Source of the DNA: Mycolicibacterium rhodesiae JS60 | GTDB lineage: Bacteria; Actinomycetota; Actinomycetes; Mycobacteriales; Mycobacteriaceae | Reading direction: 5' to 3' | Length of the DNA stretch: 64,000 nucleotides | NCBI GenBank assembly: GCA_000230935.2 | Contig: AGIQ01000002.1 | Location: 1,847,932-1,911,931 of the forward strand | Part shown: piece after piece, positions 41,551-50,086 of the stretch | Layout: every line of letters starts with the position of its first letter | How positions within the stretch are numbered: the first letter of the stretch is position 1 | Translations under genes and position numbers: made by a program | The notes under the pieces: generated by a model | What the model was told of the DNA's origin: nothing | The model's input: only the letters and a program-made list of their open reading frames with translations | Database searches by the model: none

Positions 41551-42231
41551 ATGACTGAACAACCGCCGGGTCCCCCACCGGGAAACTTCCCGCCGCCACC
41601 ACCTCCGCCGCCCCCCGGTGGTGGCTACCCACCGCCGCCGCCGGGAAGCTATCCGCCGCCGCCCCCACCGCAGGGTGGGTACGTGCCGCCACCTCCGGGC
41701 GCCGGCTACGCGCCGCCTCCCCCCGGCCAGCCGGTGCCGGACCTGCCGCAGGACGCGTACACGTCCTGGTTCACCCGCGTCGTCGCGTGGCTCATCGACT
41801 ACGTCCCGGTTTTCGTCATCGTGGGCATCGGCGCCGGCGTCTTGGCCGCCACGCAGGAGACGGCCTGCGTGACCGATTCGTCCGAGTACAGCCTTGGTGA
41901 GTTCTGCGCGACGGGTGCCTCGACGACGGGTCAGACGGCGCTCGCGCTTGCCGTGATAGTCGGGTACGCGTTCGTGGTCTGGAACCTGGGATATCGCCAG
42001 GGGAAGACGGGTTCGAGCATCGGCAAGTCGATCATGAAATTCAAGGTGGTCAGCGAAAAGACCGGGCAGCCAATCGGTTTCTGGTTGTCGCTCGTGCGCG
42101 AGATCCTGTACTCCATCGCCTCGTACTTGTGCTTCATTCTGTGGCTCGTCGCCGTGCTGTTCCCACTGTGGGATTCCAAGCGGCAATCGCTGGCCGACAA
42201 GATCATGTCGACCGTTTGCCTCCCGCTCTAA
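41551..42231 (+). CDS. pra: Proline-rich RDD-family membrane protein Pra (copy 1)
   Basis: 226 residues. The first 65 or so are Pro/Gly/Tyr-rich with PPPPPP runs; the rest is an RDD domain with about three hydrophobic helices (SWFTRVVAWLIDYVPVFVI, then ALALAVIVGYAFVVW) and the motif GKTGSSIGKSIMKFKV. M. tuberculosis has one such gene here, Rv1078 (36-kDa proline-rich antigen homologue). Here it is the first of three tandem copies on the same strand. Function is unknown; surface-accessible proline-rich tails are antigenic in related species. The 149 nt upstream holds its promoter region. Confidence 0.9.
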   Translation: MTEQPPGPPPGNFPPPPPPPPPGGGYPPPPPGSYPPPPPPQGGYVPPPPGAGYAPPPPGQPVPDLPQDAYTSWFTRVVAWLIDYVPVFVIVGIGAGVLAATQETACVTDSSEYSLGEFCATGASTTGQTALALAVIVGYAFVVWNLGYRQGKTGSSIGKSIMKFKVVSEKTGQPIGFWLSLVREILYSIASYLCFILWLVAVLFPLWDSKRQSLADKIMSTVCLPL

Positions 42232-42244
42232 GACAAGGACATCG

Positions 42245-42814
42245 ATGACACAGCCGCCGCCCGGTAACTACCCGCCGCCTGGCAACTACCCGCCGCCCCC
42301 GCCCGGCAATTACCCGCCGCCGGCGCCGGGTGCCGGCGTGCTGCCGAAGGAGGCCTACACCCCCTGGATCAAGCGGGTCGGCGCCTGGATCGTCGACGGG
42401 GTGATTCCCGGCATTCTGGTCGGTATCGGCGAAATCGTGGCGTTCGCCACCGGTGAGAACAACTGCGTCTCGCGCTCCGAAAACAACGATTACGGGGTGT
42501 CCTGCACATCGCAGCCGTCAGCGCTGGGGATGATCGTGCTGTTCGTGTTCATCGTCGCCGCGACGGTGTTCGTGTTCTGGAACCTCTACCGGCAGGGCAA
42601 GACCGGATCGACCATCGGCAAATCGGTGATGAAGTTCAAGGTGATCAGCGAGAAGACCGGTCAGCCGATCGGTTTCGGCATGTCGATCGTGCGGCAGATC
42701 TGCCACTTCGTCGACGGCATCATCTGCTACATCGGCTACTTGTTCCCGCTGTGGGACGCCAAGCGGCAGACGATCGCCGACAAGATCGTGTCGACGATCT
42801 GCGTGCCGCTGTAG
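42245..42814 (+). CDS. Proline-rich RDD-family membrane protein (copy 2)
   Basis: 189 residues, with a shorter Pro-rich head (about 36 residues) than copy 1. RDD domain with AYTPWIKRVGAWIVDGVIPGI, and GKTGSTIGKSVMKFKVIS. The DNA encoding the loop and third helix (about 42583-42690) is nearly identical to copy 3 over roughly 100 nt with only a couple of differences, so copies 2 and 3 are a recent duplication or have undergone gene conversion. Thirteen nt after copy 1, ten nt before copy 3: one operon. Confidence 0.88.
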   Translation: MTQPPPGNYPPPGNYPPPPPGNYPPPAPGAGVLPKEAYTPWIKRVGAWIVDGVIPGILVGIGEIVAFATGENNCVSRSENNDYGVSCTSQPSALGMIVLFVFIVAATVFVFWNLYRQGKTGSTIGKSVMKFKVISEKTGQPIGFGMSIVRQICHFVDGIICYIGYLFPLWDAKRQTIADKIVSTICVPL

Positions 42815-42824
42815 TCGCACCCGC

Positions 42825-43421
42825 ATGACGCAACCACCTCCCGGCGACAATCCACCGCCGGGCTACTACTACCCGCCCCCTCCGCCGCCGGGCCACTACG
42901 CCTACACGCCGGGCTTTGACTACCCGGAGCCCCCGAATGTCGTTGGGGCGCTGCCCGCGGACGCCTACACCCCGTGGATCAGCCGTGTCGCGGCCTCACT
43001 CATCGACGCGGTCCCCGTGATCATTCTGTATGCCGTCGGCATGGTCATGTTGGTGGGCACCGCCGAGCAACACTGCATCTCATCCGGCGGCTACGACTAC
43101 ACCTCGAACTGCACGTCGGAGCCGTCGGGGCCGGGGGTGATCGTGTTCTTGCTGTGCGTGCTCGGCATGACGGTGTTCGGGTTCTGGAATCTCTACCGGC
43201 AGGGCAAGACCGGATCGAGCATCGGCAAATCGGTGATGAAGTTCAAGGTGATCAGCGAGAAGACCGGTCAGCCGATCGGTTTCGGGATGTCGTTCGTTCG
43301 TCAGCTTGCCCACTACGTCGACGCCTTCATCTGCTACATCGGCTTTCTGTTCCCGCTGTGGGACGCCAAGCGCCAGACGCTCGCCGATAAAATCATGTCG
43401 ACGATCTGCGTGCCGCTCTGA
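42825..43421 (+). CDS. Proline-rich RDD-family membrane protein (copy 3)
   Basis: 198 residues. The Pro-rich head contains Tyr runs (GYYYPPPPPPGHY) unlike the other copies. The RDD domain is AYTPWISRVAASLIDAVPVIIL followed by VIVFLLCVLGMTVFGFWNLYRQGKTG (broken here into pieces for description) and GMSFVRQLAHYVD. Near-identity with copy 2 around 43192-43300 at DNA level. Last of the triplet; metB follows after 27 nt. Confidence 0.88.
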   Translation: MTQPPPGDNPPPGYYYPPPPPPGHYAYTPGFDYPEPPNVVGALPADAYTPWISRVAASLIDAVPVIILYAVGMVMLVGTAEQHCISSGGYDYTSNCTSEPSGPGVIVFLLCVLGMTVFGFWNLYRQGKTGSSIGKSVMKFKVISEKTGQPIGFGMSFVRQLAHYVDAFICYIGFLFPLWDAKRQTLADKIMSTICVPL

Positions 43422-43448
43422 CGGTTTGAGCCGATAGGCTCGCTCTCG

Positions 43449-44621
43449 ATGAGTGAGCAACGTAGTTCGGCGGACCGGCATCGGGCGCAAGGGTTCGCGA
43501 CCAGGGCCATCCACGCCGGATACCGGCCCGACCCGGCAACCGGAGCCGTCAACGCCCCGATCTATGCGAGCAGCACGTTCGCGCAAGACGGTGTGGGCGG
43601 ACTGCGCGGCGGCTTCGAATATGCGCGCACCGGCAACCCGACGCGGGCCGCGCTGGAAGCGGTGCTCGCCACCGTCGAGGACGGCACCTTCGGGCGGGCG
43701 TTCAGCTCAGGGATGGCGGCCACCGACTGCGCGCTGCGCGCTCTGCTGCGCCCGGGGGACCACGTCGTCATCCCCGACGACGCCTACGGCGGCACGTTCC
43801 GGCTCATCGACAAGGTGTTCACCCAGTGGGGAGTGCAGCACACCCCGGTGGCGCTCGCCGACCTCGACGCGGTGCGCGCGGCGATCACGCCGAATACCAA
43901 GCTGATCTGGGTCGAGACGCCCACCAACCCACTGCTGTCGATCGCCGACATCTCGGGCATCGCCGAGATTGCCGCGGAGTCGGGCCAGAAGGTGTTGGTG
44001 GACAACACGTTCGCCTCGCCCGCGCTGCAGCAGCCGCTGAACCTGGGCGCCGATATCGTGCTGCATTCGACGACGAAGTACATCGGCGGCCACTCCGACG
44101 TGGTCGGCGGCGCGCTGATCACGAATGACGAAGAGCTCGACACCACATTCGCCTTCCTGCAGAACGGTGCCGGCGCGGTGCCCGGCCCGTTCGACGCCTA
44201 CCTCACCATGCGCGGTCTCAAAACCCTCGAACTGCGCATGCAGCGGCACAGCTCCAACGCGGCCAAGGTGGCCGAGTTGCTGGCCGGGCACGAGGCCGTC
44301 GCTCAGGTGCTCTACCCCGGCCTGCCCGGCCATCCCGGCCATGAGGTTGCTGCGCGTCAGATGAGCGGATTCGGCGGCATGGTATCGGTGCGGATGCGCG
44401 GTGGCGCCGACGCCGCGCGCCGGTTATGCTCGCGCACAGAGGTTTTCATTCTCGCGGAATCGCTGGGTGGGGTGGAGTCGCTGATCGAGCATCCGGGCGC
44501 GATGACGCACGCGTCGACCGCCGGATCGCAGCTCGAGGTGCCCGACGATCTCGTCCGCCTCTCGGTCGGTATCGAGGATCCGGCGGATCTGCTCGGCGAC
44601 CTCGAACAGGCCCTAAGCTAA
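43449..44621 (+). CDS. metB: Cystathionine gamma-synthase MetB
   Basis: 390 residues (Rv1079, 388). Cys/Met metabolism PLP enzyme: GFATRAIHAGY start, FEYARTGNPTR for PLP phosphate contacts, and the PLP Lys K210 in HSTTKYIGGHSD. It makes cystathionine from an acyl-homoserine and cysteine, or could act as a gamma-lyase; sequence alone does not separate these. With cbs nearby it completes a transsulfuration locus. Its stop overlaps the convergent GPP34-like gene by 9 nt. Confidence 0.94.
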   Translation: MSEQRSSADRHRAQGFATRAIHAGYRPDPATGAVNAPIYASSTFAQDGVGGLRGGFEYARTGNPTRAALEAVLATVEDGTFGRAFSSGMAATDCALRALLRPGDHVVIPDDAYGGTFRLIDKVFTQWGVQHTPVALADLDAVRAAITPNTKLIWVETPTNPLLSIADISGIAEIAAESGQKVLVDNTFASPALQQPLNLGADIVLHSTTKYIGGHSDVVGGALITNDEELDTTFAFLQNGAGAVPGPFDAYLTMRGLKTLELRMQRHSSNAAKVAELLAGHEAVAQVLYPGLPGHPGHEVAARQMSGFGGMVSVRMRGGADAARRLCSRTEVFILAESLGGVESLIEHPGAMTHASTAGSQLEVPDDLVRLSVGIEDPADLLGDLEQALS

Positions 44622-45272
44622 CGCCGCGCGCACCGCGGCCGTGGTCACCGCGAGGTTGACGTCGGCCATCTTCTCGTCGTCAACCCAGGTGCCACTTGCG
44701 ATTTCGCTGGCCCGGTCGACGACCCACTGCCAGCCGCGGTCGTTGAGGCTCAGCACCGCACCCAACGCCTGCGCCGCATACAGCAGTGAGACGATCGCCG
44801 CGGTCGTCGGGTCGGGACGGTGTCCGTCGAACAACGCCGCCAGCAGAGCCGACCGGGCCTGGTCCACCCGCGTTCGGCTGGCCAGCGGCCATGCGTAGGA
44901 ATTGCGGCGAAATCGGTTCTGCGACAGCGCGATCTGATGGATCTGTCCGGTGCGCAACAGTTGGTCGAGCACGTGATCCTCAGTTTGCTTGCGCAGCTTG
45001 GCGATAGCGGCGCCAGCGGTGATCGGTGCTTCTTGCAGCAGCGCCAATGCCGGTCGCACAACAGGATCCAGTGGGGCAGGCCCCATCAACACGACAAGCC
45101 GGCCGGCCGGCACCGGCTCCTCCGGCAGTGCCGGCCTGATCCGGCAGTCATAGGCAAGGTCGAGCAGGACCGCGCCGGCGAGCAGCGGTTGTAGCCGCGC
45201 GGGCTCGAGGCCGGGCTGGGCTGCGGCGTTGTCGAGCAGCAGCAGAAGAAGGTCTTCGGCGATGCGCGCCAA
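44613..45272 (-). CDS. GPP34 (Golgi phosphoprotein 3)-domain protein
   Basis: 219 residues, mostly helical with no signal peptide. The start MARIAEDLLLLLLDN and GAVLLDLAYDCRI, plus the basic loop RFRRNSYAW, fit the GPP34 domain that binds phosphoinositides in eukaryotes and is widespread but unassigned in actinobacteria. It lies 10 nt downstream of greA's end, pointing the same way (greA is upstream), so it may be read through from greA. Not in my recollection of the M. tuberculosis order. Confidence 0.8.
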   Translation of the reverse strand: MARIAEDLLLLLLDNAAAQPGLEPARLQPLLAGAVLLDLAYDCRIRPALPEEPVPAGRLVVLMGPAPLDPVVRPALALLQEAPITAGAAIAKLRKQTEDHVLDQLLRTGQIHQIALSQNRFRRNSYAWPLASRTRVDQARSALLAALFDGHRPDPTTAAIVSLLYAAQALGAVLSLNDRGWQWVVDRASEIASGTWVDDEKMADVNLAVTTAAVRAALA

Positions 45273-45282
45273 CGGCCGAGAG

Positions 45283-45777
45283 TTACGAGTGGTAGGGCTC
45301 GGCGCTGACCAGCGTGACCTTGACGGTCTTTCCGCTGGGCACGTTGTACTCGCGGGTGTCGCCGACCTTGGCGTCCAGCAGGGCGCCGCCCAGCGGAGAC
45401 TTCGGCGAGTAGACCTCGAGCTTGTCGTGGTCGATGCCCTCCTGGCGGGTGGCGATCAGGAAGGTCTCGGTGTCGGATTCGTCGCCGTCGTAGTAGACCT
45501 TGACCACCGAACCGGGCAGCGCGACACCGGACTGCTTGGGCGCCTCGCCCACCTTGGCGGTGTTCAGCAACTCCTGCAGCTGGCGGATCCGGGCCTCCTG
45601 CTGGCCCTGCTCCTCACGGGCGGCGTGGTAGCCGCCGTTCTCGCGCAGGTCACCCTCTTCACGACGGTCGTTGATCTCAGCGGCGATGACCGGACGATTG
45701 GCGATCAATTGATCCAGCTCGGTCTTGAGCCGGTCATACGACTCCTGGGTAAGCCAGGTCACCTGGGTGTCGGTCAT
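45283..45777 (-). CDS. greA: Transcription elongation factor GreA
   Basis: 164 residues (Rv1080c). N-terminal coiled coil with the acidic tip (DRREEGDLRENGGYHAAREE) that reaches the RNA polymerase active site and stimulates cleavage of backtracked RNA; C-terminal FKBP-like domain with VYSPKSPLGGALLDAKVGD. Start Met45777 (MTDTQVTWLT) matches the family; the frame is open to 45939 but that part covers the repeat-rich leader. An 11 bp inverted repeat lies 71-125 nt upstream. Confidence 0.95.
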   Translation of the reverse strand: MTDTQVTWLTQESYDRLKTELDQLIANRPVIAAEINDRREEGDLRENGGYHAAREEQGQQEARIRQLQELLNTAKVGEAPKQSGVALPGSVVKVYYDGDESDTETFLIATRQEGIDHDKLEVYSPKSPLGGALLDAKVGDTREYNVPSGKTVKVTLVSAEPYHS

Positions 45778-45847
45778 CTTGTCGCGCTCCTCATTCGTTG
45801 GTTCCGCGCTGTTGGCGTTGCAGTCTGTCGTCGCTGCCGGAAGATTG

Positions 45848-45923
45848 CCGTGTATTGCCATCGAAGAGCTGCGAGCAAACGCGCTAATGAAGCAATACAC
45901 GGCTCCCAGCAGGAACCGTGTAT
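45848..45923. promoter_or_regulatory. Inverted repeat in the greA leader
   Basis: CCGTGTATTGC (45848-45858) is exactly complementary to GCAATACACGG (45892-45902), and a partial third copy CCGTGTAT is at 45916-45923. The 33 nt between the arms would make a long-loop hairpin in the greA leader, or the arms could be two operator sites about four helical turns apart. Nothing else occupies the 220 nt greA/DUF4307 gap. Confidence 0.55.
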
Positions 45924-45997
45924 CCGACAAGTCTACCACCGTGAGGACAGTCGGTTTTCATACATTTGCAGTTCGCTGTTCGTTCTGCGGATGCCGA

Positions 45998-46432
45998 TCA
46001 GGAGGCGACCAGATAGCCCGGGACGTCGGTCCCACAGCCGTAGACATCGCCGACGAAGGGTCGTTTGTACGACTTGACCATGGTCGTGACCTGCACCGTT
46101 GCCGCCTGCGACGGGGGAACCAGGATTTCTCGTCGGCCGGTCTCGACGCCGTCATGAGACCGGGCCCGCACGATGCAGTGCACCGGCTGCGACGGATCCT
46201 TTCGGGTCACGCTGATCGTCACCGAAACCGTTTGGTTGTCGACGACCTCATAGGACGCGATTGCGCCCTCGACGTCGTTGCCCTCGAAGCGCTGGTAGGC
46301 GATCAGCGCGAGAACGAGACCGGCAGCCAAAGCCAGCACACCCAGCGCGAACGCCGCCCGGCGACGGGTGGCCGGCGGCAACCCTTGGCGTCCGTATCGC
46401 GACTCGGGGAGCTGCGGGGGACTGTCGGTCAT
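45998..46432 (-). CDS. DUF4307 single-pass membrane protein (Rv1081c-like)
   Basis: 144 residues, same as Rv1081c. Short basic cytosolic N-terminus, one transmembrane helix (about 26-46, FALGVLALAAGLVLALIAY), then an outside beta-rich domain with two cysteines (VHCIVRAR and YGCGTD). DUF4307 is an actinobacterial family without known function. It is divergent from mca. Confidence 0.88.
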   Translation of the reverse strand: MTDSPPQLPESRYGRQGLPPATRRRAAFALGVLALAAGLVLALIAYQRFEGNDVEGAIASYEVVDNQTVSVTISVTRKDPSQPVHCIVRARSHDGVETGRREILVPPSQAATVQVTTMVKSYKRPFVGDVYGCGTDVPGYLVAS

Positions 46433-46573
46433 CGGTGTGCGGTGCGTCTCTCGTCGGCAGGCTTCGATTACGGGTATCCGTGCCTGGATGGAACTATTGG
46501 ACTATAGGGCGTGCTGAATCTGTTGCATCAGCACGTAAGGCGACGACGAGGCACAAGCAAGTACAGGGGAGAC

Positions 46574-47446
46574 GTGACCGAACTGCGGTTGATGGCCGTT
46601 CACGCCCATCCGGACGACGAGTCCAGCAAGGGCGCGGCGACGGCTGCACGGTATGCCGCCGAAGGCCACCGCGTTCAGGTGGTGACGCTGACCGGCGGCG
46701 AGCGCGGCGACATCCTCAACCCGGCGATGGACCTGCCGGAGGTGCGTGGCCGCATCACCGACATCCGTCGCGACGAGATGGCCAGGGCGGCGGAGATCCT
46801 CGGCGTCGAACACCGGTGGCTGGGATTCGTCGACTCCGGGCTGCCCGAGGGCGACCCCCCGCCGCCGCTCCCCGAGGGTTGCTTCGCGGTGGTGCCGCTC
46901 GAACGGCCGGTGGAAGCCCTGGTCAAGCTGATCCGCGAATTCCGTCCGCACGTCATGACGACGTACGACGAGAATGGCGGGTACCCGCACCCGGACCACA
47001 TTCGCTGCCACCAGGTTTCGGTGGCCGCCTACGAAGCCGCCGCCGACCACCGGCTGTACCCCGAGGCCGGCGAACCCTGGCAGGTCAGCAAGCTCTACTA
47101 CAACCACGGCTTTCTGCGGGCCCGCCTGCAGCTGCTTCAGGACGAGTTCGCCAAGCACGGCCAGGAGGGCCCGTTCGCGGACTGGTTGAAGAAGTGGGAT
47201 CCCGAGATCGACGTTTTCGCCGGGCGCGTGACCACCCGGGTGCTCTGCTCGGAGTACTTCAACCAACGCGACGAGGCGCTCAAGGCGCACGCCACCCAGA
47301 TCGACCCCGACGGATTCTTCTTCGCGACACCCATAGAGTGGCAGCAACGCTTGTGGCCCACCGAGGAGTTCGAACTGGCTCGATCGCGGGTGCCCGCCAA
47401 GCTCCCTGAAGATGACCTGTTCGCCGGAATCGAGATCTTCGAGTGA
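46574..47446 (+). CDS. mca: Mycothiol S-conjugate amidase Mca
   Basis: 290 residues from GTG46574, with AGGGGAGA upstream; the Met at 46511 is too early for the family. Zn ligands are H12, D15 (HAHPDDE) and H142 (YPHPDH). Mca cleaves mycothiol conjugates to a mercapturic acid plus GlcN-inositol, detoxifying electrophiles and drugs. Matches Rv1082 (288). Its last 4 nt overlap the next small membrane protein gene. Confidence 0.95.
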   Translation: MTELRLMAVHAHPDDESSKGAATAARYAAEGHRVQVVTLTGGERGDILNPAMDLPEVRGRITDIRRDEMARAAEILGVEHRWLGFVDSGLPEGDPPPPLPEGCFAVVPLERPVEALVKLIREFRPHVMTTYDENGGYPHPDHIRCHQVSVAAYEAAADHRLYPEAGEPWQVSKLYYNHGFLRARLQLLQDEFAKHGQEGPFADWLKKWDPEIDVFAGRVTTRVLCSEYFNQRDEALKAHATQIDPDGFFFATPIEWQQRLWPTEEFELARSRVPAKLPEDDLFAGIEIFE

Positions 47447-47718
47447 ATGAACTGTTGTCGGTGCTGGCGGACCAGCCGAAGAACACCGGCCCGGACTTCG
47501 GCAAGGCCAGTCCGATCGGTCTGCTGATCATCGTGATCCTGCTGATCTGCGTCTTCGTGCTGGTGTGGTCGATGAACCGGCACCTGAAAAAACTGCCCCA
47601 GAGTTTCGATCAGGAGCCCGTCGAGCCCCTCGACGGCGAAGCCGTCGGCGCGGCGACGGACGAATCGGCGAGTTCCGAGCGCCCTCCGACGAAGCCTCCG
47701 CATGAGCCCGGCGGGTAA
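47443..47718 (+). CDS. Small single-pass membrane protein (Rv1083-like)
   Basis: 91 residues from GTG47443 overlapping the mca stop. One hydrophobic helix (about 25-43, IGLLIIVILLICVFVLVWS) followed by an acidic, Pro-rich cytosolic tail (KPPHEPGG end). Corresponds to Rv1083 (about 88). The coupling to mca is conserved, but function is unknown. Its end overlaps the DUF255 gene by 17 nt. Confidence 0.85.
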   Translation: MNELLSVLADQPKNTGPDFGKASPIGLLIIVILLICVFVLVWSMNRHLKKLPQSFDQEPVEPLDGEAVGAATDESASSERPPTKPPHEPGG

Positions 47719-49702
47719 CGCGCTCGCCAGCGCGACCAGCCCCTACCTGCGTCAGCACGCCGACAATCCCGTCCACTGGCAGCAGTGGACCCCTGAGGCT
47801 CTCGCCGAGGCCGCCGCCCGCGACGTCCCGATCCTGCTTTCGGTCGGCTATGCCGCCTGCCACTGGTGCCATGTGATGGCACACGAGTCGTTCGAGTCCG
47901 AGGACGTCGCGGTGGTGGCGAATGCAAATTTCGTGTGCATCAAGGTCGACCGCGAGGAGCGGCCGGACCTCGACGCGGTGTACATGAACGCGACGGTGGC
48001 GATGACCGGGCAGGGTGGCTGGCCCATGACCTGTTTTCTGACCCCGGACGGCCGGCCGTTCTTCTGCGGCACCTACTACCCGAAGCCGCAGTTCCTGCAG
48101 TTGCTGGACGCGGTTGCCGAGACCTGGAAGACCCAACGCGGCGACGTCGAGGAGGCTTCTGACCAGGTGGCCGGCGAGCTGCGGCGGATGGCAGCCGGGG
48201 TGCCCGACGGCGGGCCGGAGATCGACGCCGCGCTGTGCGATCACGCTGCCGCGGCGATCCTGCGTGACGAGGACCCCGAGCGTGGCGGCTTCGGCGGGGC
48301 GCCCAAGTTCCCGCCGTCGGCTCTGCTGGAGGCGCTGCTGCGGTCCTATGAGCGCACCGGGTCGACGCTGCCGCTGGAGGCGGTGATCCGCACCGGGACC
48401 GCGATGGCCCGCGGCGGCATCTACGACCAGTTGGCCGGTGGCTTCGCCCGCTACAGCGTCGACGCCGACTGGGTCGTGCCGCACTTCGAGAAGATGCTGT
48501 ACGACAACGCCTTGCTGTTGCGGGCCTATGCGCACTGGGCCAGGCGCACAGGAGATCCGCTGGCGCGCCGGATTTCCGCGCAGACCGCGGGCTTCCTGCT
48601 CGACGACCTCGCCGACGGTGACATGTTCACCTCGGCTCTGGACGCTGACGCCGCCGGAGTCGAGGGGTCGACGTACGTGTGGACGCCCGAGCAGCTGTGC
48701 GATGTGCTCGGTGATGACGACGGACATTGGGCGGCAAGCCTTTTCGATGTCACCGACAGCGGAACCTTCGAACACGGGGCATCGGTGCTGCGGCTGCCGG
48801 CCGATCCCGACGACGCGCACCGATTCGAACGCGTCCGGCTGGCACTGCTGGCCTCCCGGCTGACCAGGGTGCAACCCGCCCGCGACGACAAGATCGTCAC
48901 TGCGTGGAACGGGCTCGCGATCACCGCGCTTACCGAAGCCAGTGTGGCCCTTGATGTTCCGCAACTACTGAGGGCGGCAGAGCGTTGCGCCGCGGCCGTA
49001 CTCGACCTGCACATCGTCGATGGCCGGTTGCGGCGGGCCAGCCTCGGCGGCGTCGCCGGCGAGAGCGCGGCGATCCTCGAGGACCACGCCGCGTTGGCCA
49101 CCGGACTGCTGGCGCTCTACCAGCTCACCGGCAACGACACGTGGCTGCGCTCGGCGACTGATCTGATCGACGTGGCGCTGGACCATTTCGCCGACCCCGA
49201 GCGCCCCGGCCGGTGGTTCGACACCGCCGACGACGCCGAGCAGTTGATGGTCCGGCCCGCCGACCCGCTGGACGGGGCCACGCCGTCGGGTGCCTCGTTG
49301 ATCGCCGAGGCACTGCTGACCGCGGCTCACCTGGTCGACGCCGACCGCGCGGTCCGCTACCGGCAGGCGGCCGAGGACACCCTGCAGGCGCACTCGCCGC
49401 TATTGGCCCGCGCGCCGCGGTCGTCCGGGCATTGGCTGGCGGTCGCCGAGGCGGCGGTCCGCGGCCCGCTGCAGGTGGCCGTCTCCAGCGACCGCCCGGA
49501 TTCTGAATTACTAGCCGCCGCAAGACAGTTGGCGCCCGGTGGCACGATCGTGGTCGGTGGTGCCGTCAACTCCTCGCCGCTGCTGGAAGGCCGCGACCAG
49601 GTCAACGGAAGCGACGCGGCCTACGTCTGCCGCGGCCGCACGTGTGACCTGCCGGTCACCGGGGCCAGGGAACTCGCCGACGCGCTGGGCGTGCCCGTGT
49701 AG
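47702..49702 (+). CDS. DUF255 thioredoxin-fold/six-hairpin protein (Rv1084-like)
   Basis: 666 residues. The N-terminal thioredoxin-like domain has CHWC (Cys53-Cys56) in YAACHWCHVM and the cis-Pro region GGWPMTCFL; an alpha/alpha barrel with GGGI/FEKMLYDN signatures follows. This is the YyaL/SPATA20 family, of unknown exact reaction, possibly a sugar-epimerase-like barrel fused to a redox domain. Matches Rv1084 (673). End of the mca-Rv1083-Rv1084 unit. Confidence 0.92.
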   Translation: MSPAGNALASATSPYLRQHADNPVHWQQWTPEALAEAAARDVPILLSVGYAACHWCHVMAHESFESEDVAVVANANFVCIKVDREERPDLDAVYMNATVAMTGQGGWPMTCFLTPDGRPFFCGTYYPKPQFLQLLDAVAETWKTQRGDVEEASDQVAGELRRMAAGVPDGGPEIDAALCDHAAAAILRDEDPERGGFGGAPKFPPSALLEALLRSYERTGSTLPLEAVIRTGTAMARGGIYDQLAGGFARYSVDADWVVPHFEKMLYDNALLLRAYAHWARRTGDPLARRISAQTAGFLLDDLADGDMFTSALDADAAGVEGSTYVWTPEQLCDVLGDDDGHWAASLFDVTDSGTFEHGASVLRLPADPDDAHRFERVRLALLASRLTRVQPARDDKIVTAWNGLAITALTEASVALDVPQLLRAAERCAAAVLDLHIVDGRLRRASLGGVAGESAAILEDHAALATGLLALYQLTGNDTWLRSATDLIDVALDHFADPERPGRWFDTADDAEQLMVRPADPLDGATPSGASLIAEALLTAAHLVDADRAVRYRQAAEDTLQAHSPLLARAPRSSGHWLAVAEAAVRGPLQVAVSSDRPDSELLAAARQLAPGGTIVVGGAVNSSPLLEGRDQVNGSDAAYVCRGRTCDLPVTGARELADALGVPV

Positions 49703-49713
49703 CGTTTGCGGCC

Positions 49714-50082
49714 ATGAGCGATGCCCTCGATCTCGAAGCCTTGGTCAACCGTTACCTGAGCACCGTCGCCGCGGGCAGTGCCGCCAAAGTCGCCGCACTG
49801 TACGCCGAGGACGCCACCCTGGAGGACCCGGTGGGCTGCGGCGAAGTCCACATCGGCCGCCAGGCGATCGAGGGCTTCTACAAGACAATCGAAGCCGCCG
49901 AGGTGTCCTCGGAACTTCTCACGTTCCGCTCCGGCGGCAACGAGGCGGCCTTCTTCTTCGCGCTGACCGTCGCCGGCGCCATGCGTATCGAGGTCATCGA
50001 GGTGATGACGTTCAACGCCGACGGACTGGTCACCTCGATGAAGGCCTACTGGGGCCCGGAGAACGTCAAGCAGCTCGGCTAG
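49714..50082 (+). CDS. Ketosteroid isomerase-like protein (NTF2 fold)
   Basis: 122 residues. The alignment with Pseudomonas delta5-3-ketosteroid isomerase is visible by eye: Tyr14 matches Y16, Asp38 (ATLEDP) matches D40, and Glu96 (EVIEVMTF) stands at the place of D103; the C-terminus AYWGPENV is also shared. So a 3-oxo-delta5 steroid or a related enone may be isomerised, with an acid substitution at D103. It is 11 nt after the DUF255 gene and is not in my memory of the M. tuberculosis order. Confidence 0.83.
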   Translation: MSDALDLEALVNRYLSTVAAGSAAKVAALYAEDATLEDPVGCGEVHIGRQAIEGFYKTIEAAEVSSELLTFRSGGNEAAFFFALTVAGAMRIEVIEVMTFNADGLVTSMKAYWGPENVKQLG

Positions 50083-50086
50083 TTCG

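Noticed and set aside
47528..48964. 478-codon minus-strand open frame
   Set aside because: Lies opposite the DUF255 gene, which shows a good CxxC thioredoxin domain; no recognisable family on the minus strand.
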